A DNA stretch of 64,000 nucleotides from Caulobacter sp. (GCF_017744445.1 NZ_JAGIBH010000006.1:124001-188000); one strand, 5' to 3'; shown: positions 18,074-27,091, numbered from the stretch's first letter. The notes: generated by a model from the letters alone, not told the origin. Numbers and translations are program-made.

Positions 18074-20155
18074 ATGGCCGATTTCCAGCTCCAGGACAAA
18101 GCTTCGACCGGCGCGCCGCGCCGGCGCTTCGACCCGTGGCTGATCGGTGCGGCGGTATTTTTCGTGGCCGCGGCCGCGTTTTCGGCCGCTCCGGCGCTGA
18201 AGGCCGGCCCGACCACCCTGGCGGGCCTGCTGCTACTGCTGGGCGTGGCCGGCGTCGCGGTGCTGGGCCTGGTGGCCATTCGGGGCTCGGGCGCCAGCGG
18301 CGATGATTCCGACCAGGCCGAAGGCTTCATCGAGGCCCTGAGCGAGCCGGCCGCCCTGGCCGGCCCCGACGGCCGCGTGCTGCTGGCCAATCCCGCCTGG
18401 CGCGACGTCATGGGCGAAAGCCGCCGCCTGCCCAACGGCGCGGCGGGCTCCAGCCTGTTCGCCGCTCTGGTCCAGGCGCGCAAGGGCCAGATGGCCGAGG
18501 GTACGCTGACGGCCGGCGCCCAGGACTACACCGCCAAGGTCTCGCGCCTGGTCGGCGGCCGGCTGCTGATCCGCCTGGCGCCGATCTATGTGCCCGAGCC
18601 GGTGGCCGAGCTGTCGATCCCGGCGCCGGTGGTCGAGCGCGCGGCCGCGCCGCAGAACGCCCTGGACGCCTTCGCCGGCGCCTCGCCGTTCGGCGCGGCC
18701 CTGCTGGAGGGCATGGAGCCCTTCAAGTCGCGCATCCTGGAGACCAACCCGGCCCTGACGACCATGACCGGCGCCCAGGCCGGCGGCGTGTTCGGCGACC
18801 TGATCGATCCCGCCTCGCGCGCTGAAGCCGAGACCCGCCTGAACGAAGGCCGCGCCGGTCCGTTCGAGGTGCGCCTGGCCCGTGATCCCAGCCGGATCGC
18901 TCACCTCTATCTCTACCGCGCCGACGGCCGCGTCGTGGCCTACATGATCGACGTCTCGGAGCAGAAGCAGGTCGAGCTGCAGCTGGCCCAGGCCCAGAAG
19001 ATGCAGGCCATCGGCCAGCTGGCCGGCGGTGTCGCCCACGACTTCAACAACCTGCTGACGGCCATCCAGCTGCGCCTGGACGAGCTGCTGCATCGTCACC
19101 CGGTCGGCGATCCGTCGTACGAGGGCCTGAACGAGATCCGCCAGACGGGCGTGCGCGCCGCCGACCTGGTCCGCAAGCTGCTGGCCTTCTCGCGCAAGCA
19201 GACTGTCCAGCGCGAGGTGCTGGACCTGGGCGAGCTGATCTCGGAATTCGAGGTCCTGCTGCGCCGCCTGCTGCGCGAAGACGTCAAGCTGATCACCGAC
19301 TATGGCCGCGACCTGCCGCAGGTGCGGGCCGACAAGAGCCAGCTGGAAACGGCGGTCATGAACCTGGCCGTCAACGCCCGCGACGCCGTGCGGGCGGCCA
19401 AGGGCGGCGGCATCGTGCGCATCCGCACCGCGCGCCTGACCCGCGACGAAGCCGTCGGCCTGGGCTTCCCGGCCGCCGAGAGCGACTGCGCCTTCATCGA
19501 GGTGTCGGACGACGGCCCCGGCATTCCTCCGGATGTCATGGGCAAGATCTTCGACCCGTTCTTCACCACCAAGCCGGTGGGCGAGGGCACGGGCCTGGGC
19601 CTGGCCACGGTCTACGGCATCGTCAAGCAGAGCGACGGCTGGATCCACGTCCATAGCCGTCCGGGCGAGGGCGCGGCCTTCCGCATCTTCCTGCCGATCT
19701 ACGACGCGCCGCCGGCCGTCGCCGCCGCCCAGGCCGCGGCCAAGGCCGAGCCGGTCAAGCCGCGCGCCGCCCGCGACCTGTCGGGCGCCGGCCGCATCCT
19801 GTTCGTCGAGGACGAGGACGCCGTCCGCAGCGTCGCCGCCCGCCTGCTGCGCGCTCGCGGCTACGAGGTGCTCGAGGCCGCCGACGGCGAGGAGGCCCTG
19901 ATCATCGCCGAGGAGAACGCCGGCACGATCGACCTGCTGATCAGCGACGTGATCATGCCCGGCATCGACGGTCCGACCCTGCTGAAGAAGGCCCGCGGCT
20001 ATCTGGGCAGCGCGCCGGTGATGTTCATCTCGGGCTATGCCGAGGCCGAGTTCAGCGACCTGCTGGAAGGCGAGACGGGCGTGACCTTCCTGCCCAAGCC
20101 GATCGACATCAAGACCCTGGCCGAACGGGTCAAGCAGCAGCTGCAGGCGGCTTAA
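18074..20155 (+). CDS. cckA: cell-cycle hybrid histidine kinase CckA
   Basis: Essential bifunctional kinase/phosphatase that drives the ChpT-CtrA/CpdR phosphorelay. With the start at ATG 18074 it has 693 residues (C. crescentus CckA has 691). Two N-terminal transmembrane helices (about residues 20-75) precede two PAS-like domains. HisKA contains [20 protein letters not shown] with the phospho-His at exactly residue 322. The ATPase domain has [16 protein letters not shown] and [15 protein letters not shown]-terminal receiver holds LFVEDED and the acceptor Asp625 in LISDVIMPG, one or two residues from the known D623. An upstream in-frame GTG start (18026) would add 16 residues absent from the known protein. 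The position right after flhB is the C. crescentus arrangement. Confidence 0.97.
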   Translation: MADFQLQDKASTGAPRRRFDPWLIGAAVFFVAAAAFSAAPALKAGPTTLAGLLLLLGVAGVAVLGLVAIRGSGASGDDSDQAEGFIEALSEPAALAGPDGRVLLANPAWRDVMGESRRLPNGAAGSSLFAALVQARKGQMAEGTLTAGAQDYTAKVSRLVGGRLLIRLAPIYVPEPVAELSIPAPVVERAAAPQNALDAFAGASPFGAALLEGMEPFKSRILETNPALTTMTGAQAGGVFGDLIDPASRAEAETRLNEGRAGPFEVRLARDPSRIAHLYLYRADGRVVAYMIDVSEQKQVELQLAQAQKMQAIGQLAGGVAHDFNNLLTAIQLRLDELLHRHPVGDPSYEGLNEIRQTGVRAADLVRKLLAFSRKQTVQREVLDLGELISEFEVLLRRLLREDVKLITDYGRDLPQVRADKSQLETAVMNLAVNARDAVRAAKGGGIVRIRTARLTRDEAVGLGFPAAESDCAFIEVSDDGPGIPPDVMGKIFDPFFTTKPVGEGTGLGLATVYGIVKQSDGWIHVHSRPGEGAAFRIFLPIYDAPPAVAAAQAAAKAEPVKPRAARDLSGAGRILFVEDEDAVRSVAARLLRARGYEVLEAADGEEALIIAEENAGTIDLLISDVIMPGIDGPTLLKKARGYLGSAPVMFISGYAEAEFSDLLEGETGVTFLPKPIDIKTLAERVKQQLQAA

Positions 20156-20195
20156 AGGGATTGCGGAATTCAAGCATGGCCGCGCTACTGCGCTC

Positions 20196-21734
20196 ATGCG
20201 TTCGCTTTCCCTGACCCGCCGCGCCGCCACGGGCATTGGCCTCGCCGCTTTCGCCGCGCCGGCCCTGGCCGCCGCCTCGACCGTGCCCCGCTGGGGCGTG
20301 CACGAAATCACGCTCAAGGCGGCCGCTCCCGGCAATCCGTTCGACGTCGCTCTGACCGCGACCTTCACCGACGGCAAGACCAGCCTGAAGGTGCGGGGCT
20401 TCCACGACGGCGAGGGAACCTGGAAGATCCGCTTCAGTCCGCCGACGGAAGGCCTCTGGCGCTGGCGGACGAGCAGTCCGGTCAAGGCGCTGAACGGCCA
20501 GGCCGGCTCCGTCACGGCGACGGCCCCGCGCGACCACGGCCCGCTGAAGGTCGTCGCCGGCTTCCACTTCGCCCATGCCGACGGGACACCGTACCGTCAG
20601 GTCGGCACCACGGCCTATTCCTGGGCTCAGCAGAGCGACGCCCTGTGCGCCGAGACCCTGGCCACGCTGAAGGCCTCGCCGTTCAACAAGATGCGCATGT
20701 GCATCTTCCCGAACGTGGCGGGCGAGCCGATCTTCCCGTTCGAGAAGGCCGGCGAGGGCTGGAACTACGACCGCCCGAACCCGGCCTATTTCCGCATGCT
20801 GGAGGACCGCGTCCGGCGGCTGGGCGAGATCGGCGTCCAGGCCGACCTGATCCTGTTCCACCCCTATGACGACAAGACCGGCTGGCACGCCATGACGCCG
20901 GCGCGGGACGATCGCTACATCCGCTACATGGTCGCCCGGTTCGCGGCCTTCTCGAACGTCTGGTGGTCGCTCGCGAATGAGTGGGACTTGGTGAAGGCCA
21001 AGTCGATCGCCGACTTCGAGCGCATCGGCCAGCTGATCCAGGCCGAGGACCCGTACGGCCGCCTGTGCTCGATCCACAACTGGCGCGATCTCTATGACTA
21101 CGGCCGGCCGTGGATCAGCCACGCCAGCGTCCAGCATGGGGCGGCGGTGATGGACGACAGCCGCGCCCAGATCTATCGCGACGTCTGGCGCAAGCCGGTG
21201 ATCTTCGACGAGGTTCGTTACGAGGGCGATCTGGACAAGCGCTGGGGCGACCTGACGGCCGAAGACCTCGTTCAACGCTTTTGGCACGGTACGGTGGCCG
21301 GGACCTATGTCGGCCATGGCGAGGTCTTCAAGGAGGGCGTGCGCTGGACGGCCAAGGGCGGCCATTTCACCGGCCACAGCGTGCCGCGCCTGGCCTTCCT
21401 GAAGACGGTGCTGGAGGCCGGGCCGACACCGGGGCTGGATCCCATCGACCGCACCTGGGACCAGCACCTTGGCGGCAAGGCGGGGTCCTACTACCTGCGC
21501 TATTTCGGCGAGACCGCGCCGACCCAGTGGGCGCTGGACCTGCCCAAGGACGAGCTGACCGGTGGCGAGCGCTTCAAGGTCGACGTGCTCGATACCTGGA
21601 ACATGACGGTGACGCCGGTCGACGGCGAATTCCTCATGACTAAGAAGGACGCCTACTACCTGCATGACCCCAAACGGCCGACCGTGACGCTGCCCGGCCG
21701 GCCGTGGATGGCGGTGCGGGTGGTCCGCGTCTAA
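20196..21734 (+). CDS. exported DUF5060/DUF4038-type glycoside hydrolase-like protein
   Basis: 512-residue secreted enzyme-like protein. The N-terminus MRSLSLTRRAATGIGLAAFA has a twin-arginine signal. An N-terminal beta-sandwich of DUF5060 type (WGVHEITLKAAAPGNPFDVALTATF, then EGLWRWRT) is followed by a TIM-barrel-like central domain (VGTTAYSWAQQ; FNKMRMCIFPNV; ADLILFHPYDD; VWWSLANEWDLV, where NEWD carries a likely catalytic Glu; IFDEVRYEGD, a likely second Glu). A small beta C-terminal domain (residues about 420-512) resembles DUF5605. The pair of acidic motifs fits a retaining glycosidase of the endocellulase-like or apiosidase-like group. Substrate unknown, plausibly plant polysaccharide. 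It stands alone between cckA and the DUF4199 gene. Confidence 0.83.
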   Translation: MRSLSLTRRAATGIGLAAFAAPALAAASTVPRWGVHEITLKAAAPGNPFDVALTATFTDGKTSLKVRGFHDGEGTWKIRFSPPTEGLWRWRTSSPVKALNGQAGSVTATAPRDHGPLKVVAGFHFAHADGTPYRQVGTTAYSWAQQSDALCAETLATLKASPFNKMRMCIFPNVAGEPIFPFEKAGEGWNYDRPNPAYFRMLEDRVRRLGEIGVQADLILFHPYDDKTGWHAMTPARDDRYIRYMVARFAAFSNVWWSLANEWDLVKAKSIADFERIGQLIQAEDPYGRLCSIHNWRDLYDYGRPWISHASVQHGAAVMDDSRAQIYRDVWRKPVIFDEVRYEGDLDKRWGDLTAEDLVQRFWHGTVAGTYVGHGEVFKEGVRWTAKGGHFTGHSVPRLAFLKTVLEAGPTPGLDPIDRTWDQHLGGKAGSYYLRYFGETAPTQWALDLPKDELTGGERFKVDVLDTWNMTVTPVDGEFLMTKKDAYYLHDPKRPTVTLPGRPWMAVRVVRV

Positions 21735-22249
21735 GCCCGCGCGGGCAGGAACTTCGGGTTGCGCAGCAGGGCCGCACTGGCCAGGGCGACCAGCAGGCCA
21801 ACCGGGAAGATCTCGGCGAAGGTCATGGGCATCCGGTACAGCGGGTTGGCGTAGTTCCTGGTCATCTGCGCCATCTCGGCCGCCAGCTTGTCATAGGCCG
21901 CGCCCGACAGGCCCTCGGCCTTTTTCGCCGCCAGCATCTGGGCGGTGTAGTCGTCCATGAAACGATAGTGGGTGATGGCCAGATAGCCTTCCCAGATCGC
22001 GACATAGGCCAGGCCCGCCACGACCGCGACGCCCAGGCCGATCAGGAAGGCCGGCCAGAACTTGATGACCCCGCCCAGCACCTTGTCGCGATGCGACTTC
22101 ACCGCCAGCAGGATGGCGGGCAGCCCGACCAGCATGATCAGGTAGCCCAGGAACAGGCTGTGCTTGGCCGACAGCACGATGGTGGCGATCATGCCCAGGA
22201 TGATGATCGCGCCCGAGATCAGGCCGTAGGTCAGGATGGTGCGTTTCAT
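21731..22249 (-). CDS. DUF4199 membrane protein
   Basis: 172-residue inner-membrane protein with four hydrophobic helices: TYGLISGAIIILGMIATIVLS, LFLGYLIMLVGLPAILLAV, FWPAFLIGLGVAVVAGLAYVAIW and EIFPVGLLVALASAALL. The central YRFMDDYTAQMLAAKKAEG-type soluble loop is typical of DUF4199 proteins. Function unknown. The membrane-LuxR regulator (22347-22760) lies 97 bp upstream on the same strand, and DUF4199 genes are often found with such regulators, so the two probably form a unit. The gene converges with the glycosidase by a 4-bp overlap. Confidence 0.85.
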   Translation of the reverse strand: MKRTILTYGLISGAIIILGMIATIVLSAKHSLFLGYLIMLVGLPAILLAVKSHRDKVLGGVIKFWPAFLIGLGVAVVAGLAYVAIWEGYLAITHYRFMDDYTAQMLAAKKAEGLSGAAYDKLAAEMAQMTRNYANPLYRMPMTFAEIFPVGLLVALASAALLRNPKFLPARA

Positions 22250-22346
22250 GGGATCCTCCCTCCGCGCCGCCCCCTGCGACGCGTCCTGAGACTGCCCAGG
22301 GTCTCGGGTAGAACGGTATCACCCGAACGGGTGAATTCGACCGGTT

Positions 22347-22760
22347 TCAGGGGATCAGCGCCAGGTCGCGCGCCTTGCCGATCGCCTGGGTGCGACGGCT
22401 GACCTCCAGCTTGCCGTAGAGGTTGGCCACATGGGTCTTGACGGTGTTGGGCGAGAGGCCGAGGTCCCGGGCGATCTCCTTGTTGGAACGGCCGGCGGCC
22501 AGGCGTTCCAGCACCTTCACCTCTTGCCCTGTGAGGCCCAGGCTGGCGAGGGCGGCGTCGTTGCGGGCGAAGGTCTCGGGGCGGGCGCGCGCCGCCAGTC
22601 TCCAGCCGATCCAGACCCCGCCGGCCGCGAAGGCGGCGCCGATCAGCCCGACATAGACCTGCCAGGAAAAGGCGCGGACCAGGAACCGGTACTCCAGCCA
22701 TTGCAGCCCGAACGCGCCGACGGCCAGCACCAGCGCCCACAGGAGGACGGTGCGGATCAT
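22347..22760 (-). CDS. membrane-anchored LuxR-type transcription regulator
   Basis: 137-residue protein with two N-terminal transmembrane helices (about residues 2-20, RTVLLWALVLAVGAFGLQWL, and 32-50, VYVGLIGAAFAAGGVWIGW). A C-terminal LuxR/GerE helix-turn-helix follows (LTGQEVKVLERLAAGRSNKEIARDLGLSPNTVKTHVANLYGKLEVSRRTQAI). No receiver or sensor domain is present, so the membrane part is the only possible input. The frame remains open far upstream; ATG 22760 is the first plausible start and ATG 22799 a second option (13 extra residues). It is upstream of, and probably co-transcribed with, the DUF4199 gene. Confidence 0.85.
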   Translation of the reverse strand: MIRTVLLWALVLAVGAFGLQWLEYRFLVRAFSWQVYVGLIGAAFAAGGVWIGWRLAARARPETFARNDAALASLGLTGQEVKVLERLAAGRSNKEIARDLGLSPNTVKTHVANLYGKLEVSRRTQAIGKARDLALIP

Positions 22761-22868
22761 GCGGCGAAGGTGCGCGATCCGTGCGGGGATCGCCAGCATC
22801 CATCTGGCGAAACGATTGACCGTTATCTTCGAAATTCCCGACGGCGGCGGGGGCGCTAGGGTCGGGTC

Positions 22869-23579
22869 ATGATCGAAGCATGCGACACGCTTCCGGCCGC
22901 GATGGCGGCCTATACGCAGGCCTTCCGGACCGGCGACGCCGCCGCGACGCTCGACCGCGTCCAGCCCTCGACCGTGGTCTACGCGATGGAGGGAGGCGAG
23001 GTCGTCGGCCAGACCCGCTCTGCCTGGAAAGCGGCTCCCGCCCAGCCCGCGCTGGACCTGACAACACAGGTGGTCAGCGAAGGCCCCCGCACGGCGATCG
23101 TCACGGCGCGGTGGACGCAAGCTGGCGTCGCGCGACGCGACTACACACTGTGGGCTCGCTTGCAGTGCCGCTGGCGCATCGTCGGCCGGGTGGTCGGTCC
23201 TGAAGGCCCGCTGGAAGCTTCGGCCGCCCAGGGCGTGCGGGCGGCGGTGGATATGAAGCTGCGTTCCGACGCCGGCTGGAACGCCGCCGAACTGGCGCAG
23301 GCGATTGACCCCCGCGCGCTGGTCATCACGCTCGACGACGAGCAGATAGTCGCCGCCTCGGTGGCCGACTGGCAGGCGCGCTACATCGTGCGGGCGCGGA
23401 CGAACTATCCGTCGAAACAGACGGCGGTGGCGCGGGCGGAGGAGGGCAGGGGCGATCTCGGCGTGGCGACCTGGACGTTCAAGTCTGCCTCGGGCGCGAT
23501 CTATGCCGACCGTGCGGTCCTGCTGCGCACGCGCGAGGGCTGGCGGATGCTGGCTCTGCTGTGGGTTCGCGAAGACTAG
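22869..23579 (+). CDS. tandem NTF2/SnoaL-like domain protein
   Basis: 236-residue soluble protein made of two cone-shaped NTF2-like domains. Domain 1 (about 1-115) reads AAMAAYTQAFRTGDAAATLDRVQPSTVVYAMEGGEVVGQTR and ends in the W-R-IVGR strand. Domain 2 (about 125-236) reads AAVDMKLRSDAGWNAAELAQAIDPRALVITLDDEQIVA and ends GWRMLALLW. The internal duplication is visible from the two 'residue-poor helix, strand, then W-R' patterns. No catalytic residues can be named; many such proteins bind small hydrophobic ligands. It overlaps the convergent next gene by 4 bp. Confidence 0.75.
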   Translation: MIEACDTLPAAMAAYTQAFRTGDAAATLDRVQPSTVVYAMEGGEVVGQTRSAWKAAPAQPALDLTTQVVSEGPRTAIVTARWTQAGVARRDYTLWARLQCRWRIVGRVVGPEGPLEASAAQGVRAAVDMKLRSDAGWNAAELAQAIDPRALVITLDDEQIVAASVADWQARYIVRARTNYPSKQTAVARAEEGRGDLGVATWTFKSASGAIYADRAVLLRTREGWRMLALLWVRED

Positions 23580-23884
23580 AGCCTGGCCTTGGCCTCGGGC
23601 GGGGCCACCTGGTCGAACAGGATCTGTAGATGCTGGTCCTTGGCGTGGTCGTTGTGCAGCTCCCACGACAGCGAGACCGGCAGGCGCAGGCGGCCGCCGT
23701 CGGGCAGGCGGGCGATCAGCACGCGCCAGGAAAAGCCCTCGCCGGGATCGCCCAGCGGATCCTTGAACTCGACCGGGGCCGGATCACGCAGGCGAAAGCG
23801 CCGCTCGGGATTGGCCTCGAACCAGGCGCGGTCGGCCTCGGCGGTCGGATCCTTGACGATCTTGGTGGTGACTTTGCGAACCAT
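23576..23884 (-). CDS. small conserved hypothetical protein
   Basis: 102-residue hydrophilic protein that I do not recognise. It opens MVRKVTTKIVKDPTAEADRAWFEANPERRFRLRDP, a wording shared by many small alphaproteobacterial hypotheticals, and ends in a beta-rich section (WRVLIARLPDGGRLRLPVSLSWELHNDHAKDQHLQILF). No signal peptide, membrane segment or metal motif. It diverges from the ferredoxin-like gene at 23919, with starts 35 bp apart. Confidence 0.65.
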   Translation of the reverse strand: MVRKVTTKIVKDPTAEADRAWFEANPERRFRLRDPAPVEFKDPLGDPGEGFSWRVLIARLPDGGRLRLPVSLSWELHNDHAKDQHLQILFDQVAPPEAKARL

Positions 23885-23918
23885 GGCGCCCTCCTACCAC
23901 CGTTCCCATCTGGGTGAC

Positions 23919-24242
23919 ATGAGCGAGAAGGCGATCAAGCGCGTGAAGGCCGACTGGAGCGAGGTGGTGCTGGTGTGCCGCAAGTGCTCGAAGAAGCTGA
24001 AGGGCGGCTTCGGCGATGACGGCGACCAGAAGCTGGCCAAGGTGCTGCGCAAGGCGATCGGGGCCAGGGGCAAGGGTCGAAAGGCCAGCGCCGCCGTGAT
24101 CGAGGTCGACTGCCTGGACGTCTGTCCCAAGGGCGCGGTCGTGGCCGTGAAGGCCTCTGCGCCGCGCGAGTGGGCCGTGGTCCCCAGCGGCGCGTCGACG
24201 GCCAGCGTGATTGAGCGGTTGGGCCTAGACCGGCCGCGCTAG
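23919..24242 (+). CDS. thioredoxin-like [2Fe-2S] ferredoxin-fold protein
   Basis: 107-residue protein with four cysteines in the pattern C20-x2-C23 ... C65-x3-C69 (VCRKCSKKL; DCLDVCPKGAVV), the usual ligand set of thioredoxin-fold [2Fe-2S] ferredoxins. The middle contains a helix (DQKLAKVLRKAI) and a strand leading into the second cysteine pair. The physiological partner is unknown. The end of the gene overlaps the convergent MFS gene by 18 bp. Start at ATG 23919; the longer open frame upstream is antisense to the preceding gene. Confidence 0.82.
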   Translation: MSEKAIKRVKADWSEVVLVCRKCSKKLKGGFGDDGDQKLAKVLRKAIGARGKGRKASAAVIEVDCLDVCPKGAVVAVKASAPREWAVVPSGASTASVIERLGLDRPR

Positions 24243-25406
24243 AACCCGCTGGCCCAGGCCCACGATCGTCAGGGCCGAGGTCGCGCAGACGATCGACACC
24301 CAGAAGCCGCTGCGAGCCCCGAAGCTATCGACCACCCAGCCGGCCACGAAGGCGCCCAAGGCCATGCCGATGCCGATCCCGGTCATCACCCAGGTCACGC
24401 CCTCGGTCAGCACCTCGGCCGGCACGCGGCGCTCGACCAGGCCGAAGGCGGTGATGAAGGTCGGCGAGATGGCCACGCCGCTGAGGAAGATCGCGCCGGC
24501 CAGGGTCACGACACTGTTGGCGGCTAGCAGGGGCACGGTGGTGACCAGCAGCACGGCCAGGGCGACCAGCAGCTGGCGGTTCAGCGGCGCGCGCAGGTTC
24601 AGGGCGCCGACGATCAGGCCGACGATGAACGAGCCGATGGCGTAGACCCCGATCACCAGGCTGGCCGCGCCGGGCTGGCCCAGGTCCTTGGTCAAGGCCA
24701 CGGTGCTGACCTCGGCCGTGGCGAAGATCGCGCCGACGAAGATCAGCGCCGCCGTGATGATCTGGACGGCGGGCAAGGTGATGGCCGAGCGGTGCGGGAC
24801 GCCTTCGACCGCCCGGACCTTGGGCTCGGTGGCCTTTTGCAGCACGAAGGCGGTCATGCCGGCGGCCAGGAACAGGGTCGAGATCAGCACCCCAGCCTCG
24901 GGAAACAGCGCGACGCTCAGGCCCACCGACAGCGACGCGCCGGCGATATAGACCAGCTCGTCGGCGGCGGACTCGAAGGCGAAGGCGGTGTTGAGCTGCG
25001 GCGTGTCGCGGAACACCTCGGTCCAGCGGGCCCGCACCATCGCCGGCATGCTGGGCATGGCCGCCGCCAGCAGGGCCGAGCCGAACAGCGTCCAGGCGGG
25101 CCAGTCCAGATGCGTGGCCAGCATCAAGAGCGCGAAGGCGACGACGGCGATGGCGGTGGCCGGAACCAGCAGCCGGCTCTGCCCATGGCGGTCGACCAGC
25201 CGCGAGATCTGCGGCGCCAGGATGGCGTTTGTCAGGGTGAAGGTCGCCGCCACCGCGCCGGCCAACCAGTATCCGCCCTTGGCCTGGGACAGCATGGTGA
25301 CGATGCCGATCGGAGCCATGGCGATAGGCAGGCGCGCGGCGAAACCGGCGGCGGCGAAGCCCTTGGTTCCCGGCGCCTGGAAGATCTCGCGATAGGGGTT
25401 CGACAC
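24225..25406 (-). CDS. MFS transporter, TetR-regulated
   Basis: 393-residue major-facilitator transporter with about 12 hydrophobic helices. The loop between helices 2 and 3 reads SRLVDRHGQSRLLVPA, matching the MFS signature G-x3-D-R-x-G-R. It contains no recognisable ligand motif; proteins of this kind often export drugs or small metabolites. The GTG at 25406 is preferred because AGGAGG lies 8-9 nt upstream; the open frame extends to 25481 but would run through the operator DNA. It is divergent from a TetR gene with two shared operators between them, so transcription is probably induced when the TetR ligand, likely also the transport substrate, is present. Confidence 0.9.
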   Translation of the reverse strand: MSNPYREIFQAPGTKGFAAAGFAARLPIAMAPIGIVTMLSQAKGGYWLAGAVAATFTLTNAILAPQISRLVDRHGQSRLLVPATAIAVVAFALLMLATHLDWPAWTLFGSALLAAAMPSMPAMVRARWTEVFRDTPQLNTAFAFESAADELVYIAGASLSVGLSVALFPEAGVLISTLFLAAGMTAFVLQKATEPKVRAVEGVPHRSAITLPAVQIITAALIFVGAIFATAEVSTVALTKDLGQPGAASLVIGVYAIGSFIVGLIVGALNLRAPLNRQLLVALAVLLVTTVPLLAANSVVTLAGAIFLSGVAISPTFITAFGLVERRVPAEVLTEGVTWVMTGIGIGMALGAFVAGWVVDSFGARSGFWVSIVCATSALTIVGLGQRVLARPV

Positions 25407-25446
25407 GGTCCCTGCCTCCTGTTGGCGCGACGTCTTCGGAAGACAT

Positions 25447-25463
25447 ACATACGCCTCGTATGT
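25447..25463. promoter_or_regulatory. TetR-type operator 1 (ACATAC-N5-GTATGT)
   Basis: ACATAC-GCCTC-GTATGT, a perfect 6-bp inverted repeat with a 5-bp spacer between the MFS and TetR genes. It lies on the MFS side, upstream of the GTG at 25406. Confidence 0.75.
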
Positions 25464-25477
25464 TATCGCAGGTGGTG

Positions 25478-25494
25478 ACATACGTACCGTATGT
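25478..25494. promoter_or_regulatory. TetR-type operator 2 (ACATAC-N5-GTATGT)
   Basis: ACATAC-GTACC-GTATGT, identical arms and spacer length to operator 1, and flanked by G/C to extend the dyad to 7 bp per arm. Its centre is 31 bp from that of operator 1, about three helical turns, so two TetR dimers would bind the same face. It lies just upstream of the TetR start at 25512. Confidence 0.78.
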
Positions 25495-25511
25495 CAACTA
25501 CGAGGTCCGTC

Positions 25512-26105
25512 ATGTCGCGCCGATCGCGCCCGGAGATGATCGCGGAGACCCGCGCCAAGCTGATCGCCGTGGCCCGCAAGGCCTTTGGCGAAAAGGGTTA
25601 TGCCGAGGCCTCGATGGACGACTTCACCGCCGAGGCCGGGCTGACGCGGGGCGCGCTGTACCACCACTTCGGTGACAAGAAGGGCCTGCTGGAGGCCGTG
25701 GTCTTGCAGATAGACGCCGAGATGGCCGAGCGGCTGTCGGCGATCGCGGCGGCCGCGCCCTCGCGCTGGGAAGGCCTGGTGGCCGAGAACGTCGGCTATA
25801 TCGAGATGGCGCTGGAGCCGGACATCCAGCGGATCATGCTGCGCGACGCCCCGGCGATCCTGGGTGACCCATCCACCTGGCCCAGCGCCGACGGCTGCAT
25901 TGCCACGATCCGCGCCAATCTGGAGCACTTGCAGGCCGAGGGCGTCGTGCGGACCGACATCGACCCCGACGCCGGCGCGCGGCTGGTCTGCGGCGCCTCG
26001 ACCGACGCGGCTCTGTGGATCGCCAATGCCGAGGATCCCGAGGCGGCGGCCTTGAAGGCCATCCCGACCTTCAAGGCCATGCTGGAAGGCCTGCTGAAGC
26101 GCTAG
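25512..26105 (+). CDS. TetR-family repressor
   Basis: 197-residue regulator. The DNA-binding domain is at residues 8-55: AETRAKLIAVARKAFGEKGYAEASMDDFTAEAGLTRGALYHHFGDKKGLLEAV, a classic TetR helix-turn-helix. The remaining helices form a ligand-binding and dimerisation domain containing LRDAPAILGDP and IRANLEHLQAEGVVRTDID. The ATG at 25512 has GAGG 6 nt upstream; an in-frame ATG at 25491 lies inside operator 2 and is less likely. It presumably represses itself and the divergent MFS gene through the two operators. Confidence 0.93.
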   Translation: MSRRSRPEMIAETRAKLIAVARKAFGEKGYAEASMDDFTAEAGLTRGALYHHFGDKKGLLEAVVLQIDAEMAERLSAIAAAAPSRWEGLVAENVGYIEMALEPDIQRIMLRDAPAILGDPSTWPSADGCIATIRANLEHLQAEGVVRTDIDPDAGARLVCGASTDAALWIANAEDPEAAALKAIPTFKAMLEGLLKR

Positions 26106-27082
26106 AGCCCGAACGCGGCGAGCAGGCGGTCGGCGGCGGCGGAGGCGGGCAGCTCGCCCTGGCGCACGGCTGTCTCCAGCTCGGGAACGAGCGCCGCCAC
26201 CGCCGGCGCGGTCTTGAAGGCGTCCTCCAAGCGGTCGCGGACCATGGCCCACATCCAGCGGGCGTCCTGGTCGGCGCGGCGAGACGCTCTCGCGCCATTG
26301 GCGGTCATGACCTCGCGATGGCGCTGGATCTGTTGCCACAGGACATCGAGTCCTTGGCCGGTGAGCCCCGAGGCGGTCAGCACCGGCGGTGTCCAGTCCG
26401 GATGAGCGGGCGTGAGGATGTGCAGGGCGTTGCGGTAGTCCCGCGCGGAGCGCTCGGCCTTTTGTGGATCGGCGTCGGCCTTGTTGATGACCAAGAGGTC
26501 GGCCAGCTCGATCAAGCCCTTCTTGATGCCCTGCAACTCGTCGCCGCCGCCAGGGATCAGCACGGCCAGGAAGATGTCGACCATATCGGCCACCACCGTC
26601 TCGGACTGGCCGACGCCGACGGTCTCGACGATCACCACGTCGAAGCTGGCCGCCTCGCACAGCAGCATGGCCTCGCGGGTCTTGCGCGCCACCCCGCCCA
26701 GGGCGCCGCCGGACGGGCAGGGGCGGATATAGGCGTTCGGCTGGACGCTGAGCTGTTCCATCCGCGTCTTGTCGCCCAGGATCGAGCCGCCGTGACGACC
26801 GGACGAAGGATCCACCGCCAGCACCGCTACCTTGTGCCCGGCCTCGACGAGGTCGCAGCCGAAGCGTTCGATGGTCGTCGACTTGCCGGCGCCTGGCACG
26901 CCCGTGATCCCGATCCGCTGGGCCTTGCCGGTCAGGGGCATCAGGCGCGAGAGCAGGGTGCGGGCGGCGGTCTGGTGATCGGCGCGGCGGCTCTCGACCA
27001 GGGTGATGGCGCGCGCGAGGGCGGCGCGGTCTCCGGTGACCAGGCGCTGCTCCAGGCTGTCGATGTCGAGATTAGGGACCAC
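26102..27082 (-). CDS. meaB: methylmalonyl-CoA mutase-associated GTPase MeaB
   Basis: 326-residue G3E-family GTPase that loads and protects adenosylcobalamin on methylmalonyl-CoA mutase (known for MeaB and human MMAA). Walker A GVPGAGKST is at residues 61-69. It is followed by VLAVDPSSGRHGGSILGDKTRM, the switch region VVIVETVGVGQSE, and the NKAD guanine-specificity motif (VINKADAD). Start GTG 27082, 9 bp after the YbjQ-type gene. The mutase subunit genes lie 2 kb away on the same strand (29200-32811), separated by two DUF4112 genes and a Uma2 gene, so the functional partner is local but not in the same operon. It overlaps the TetR stop by 4 bp. Confidence 0.94.
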   Translation of the reverse strand: MVPNLDIDSLEQRLVTGDRAALARAITLVESRRADHQTAARTLLSRLMPLTGKAQRIGITGVPGAGKSTTIERFGCDLVEAGHKVAVLAVDPSSGRHGGSILGDKTRMEQLSVQPNAYIRPCPSGGALGGVARKTREAMLLCEAASFDVVIVETVGVGQSETVVADMVDIFLAVLIPGGGDELQGIKKGLIELADLLVINKADADPQKAERSARDYRNALHILTPAHPDWTPPVLTASGLTGQGLDVLWQQIQRHREVMTANGARASRRADQDARWMWAMVRDRLEDAFKTAPAVAALVPELETAVRQGELPASAAADRLLAAFGL

Positions 27083-27091
27083 GGTCCCGGA

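Noticed and set aside
18233..20515. Minus-strand open frame of 760 residues across cckA
   Set aside because: Antisense shadow of cckA; CckA numbering (H322, D625) fixes the true frame.
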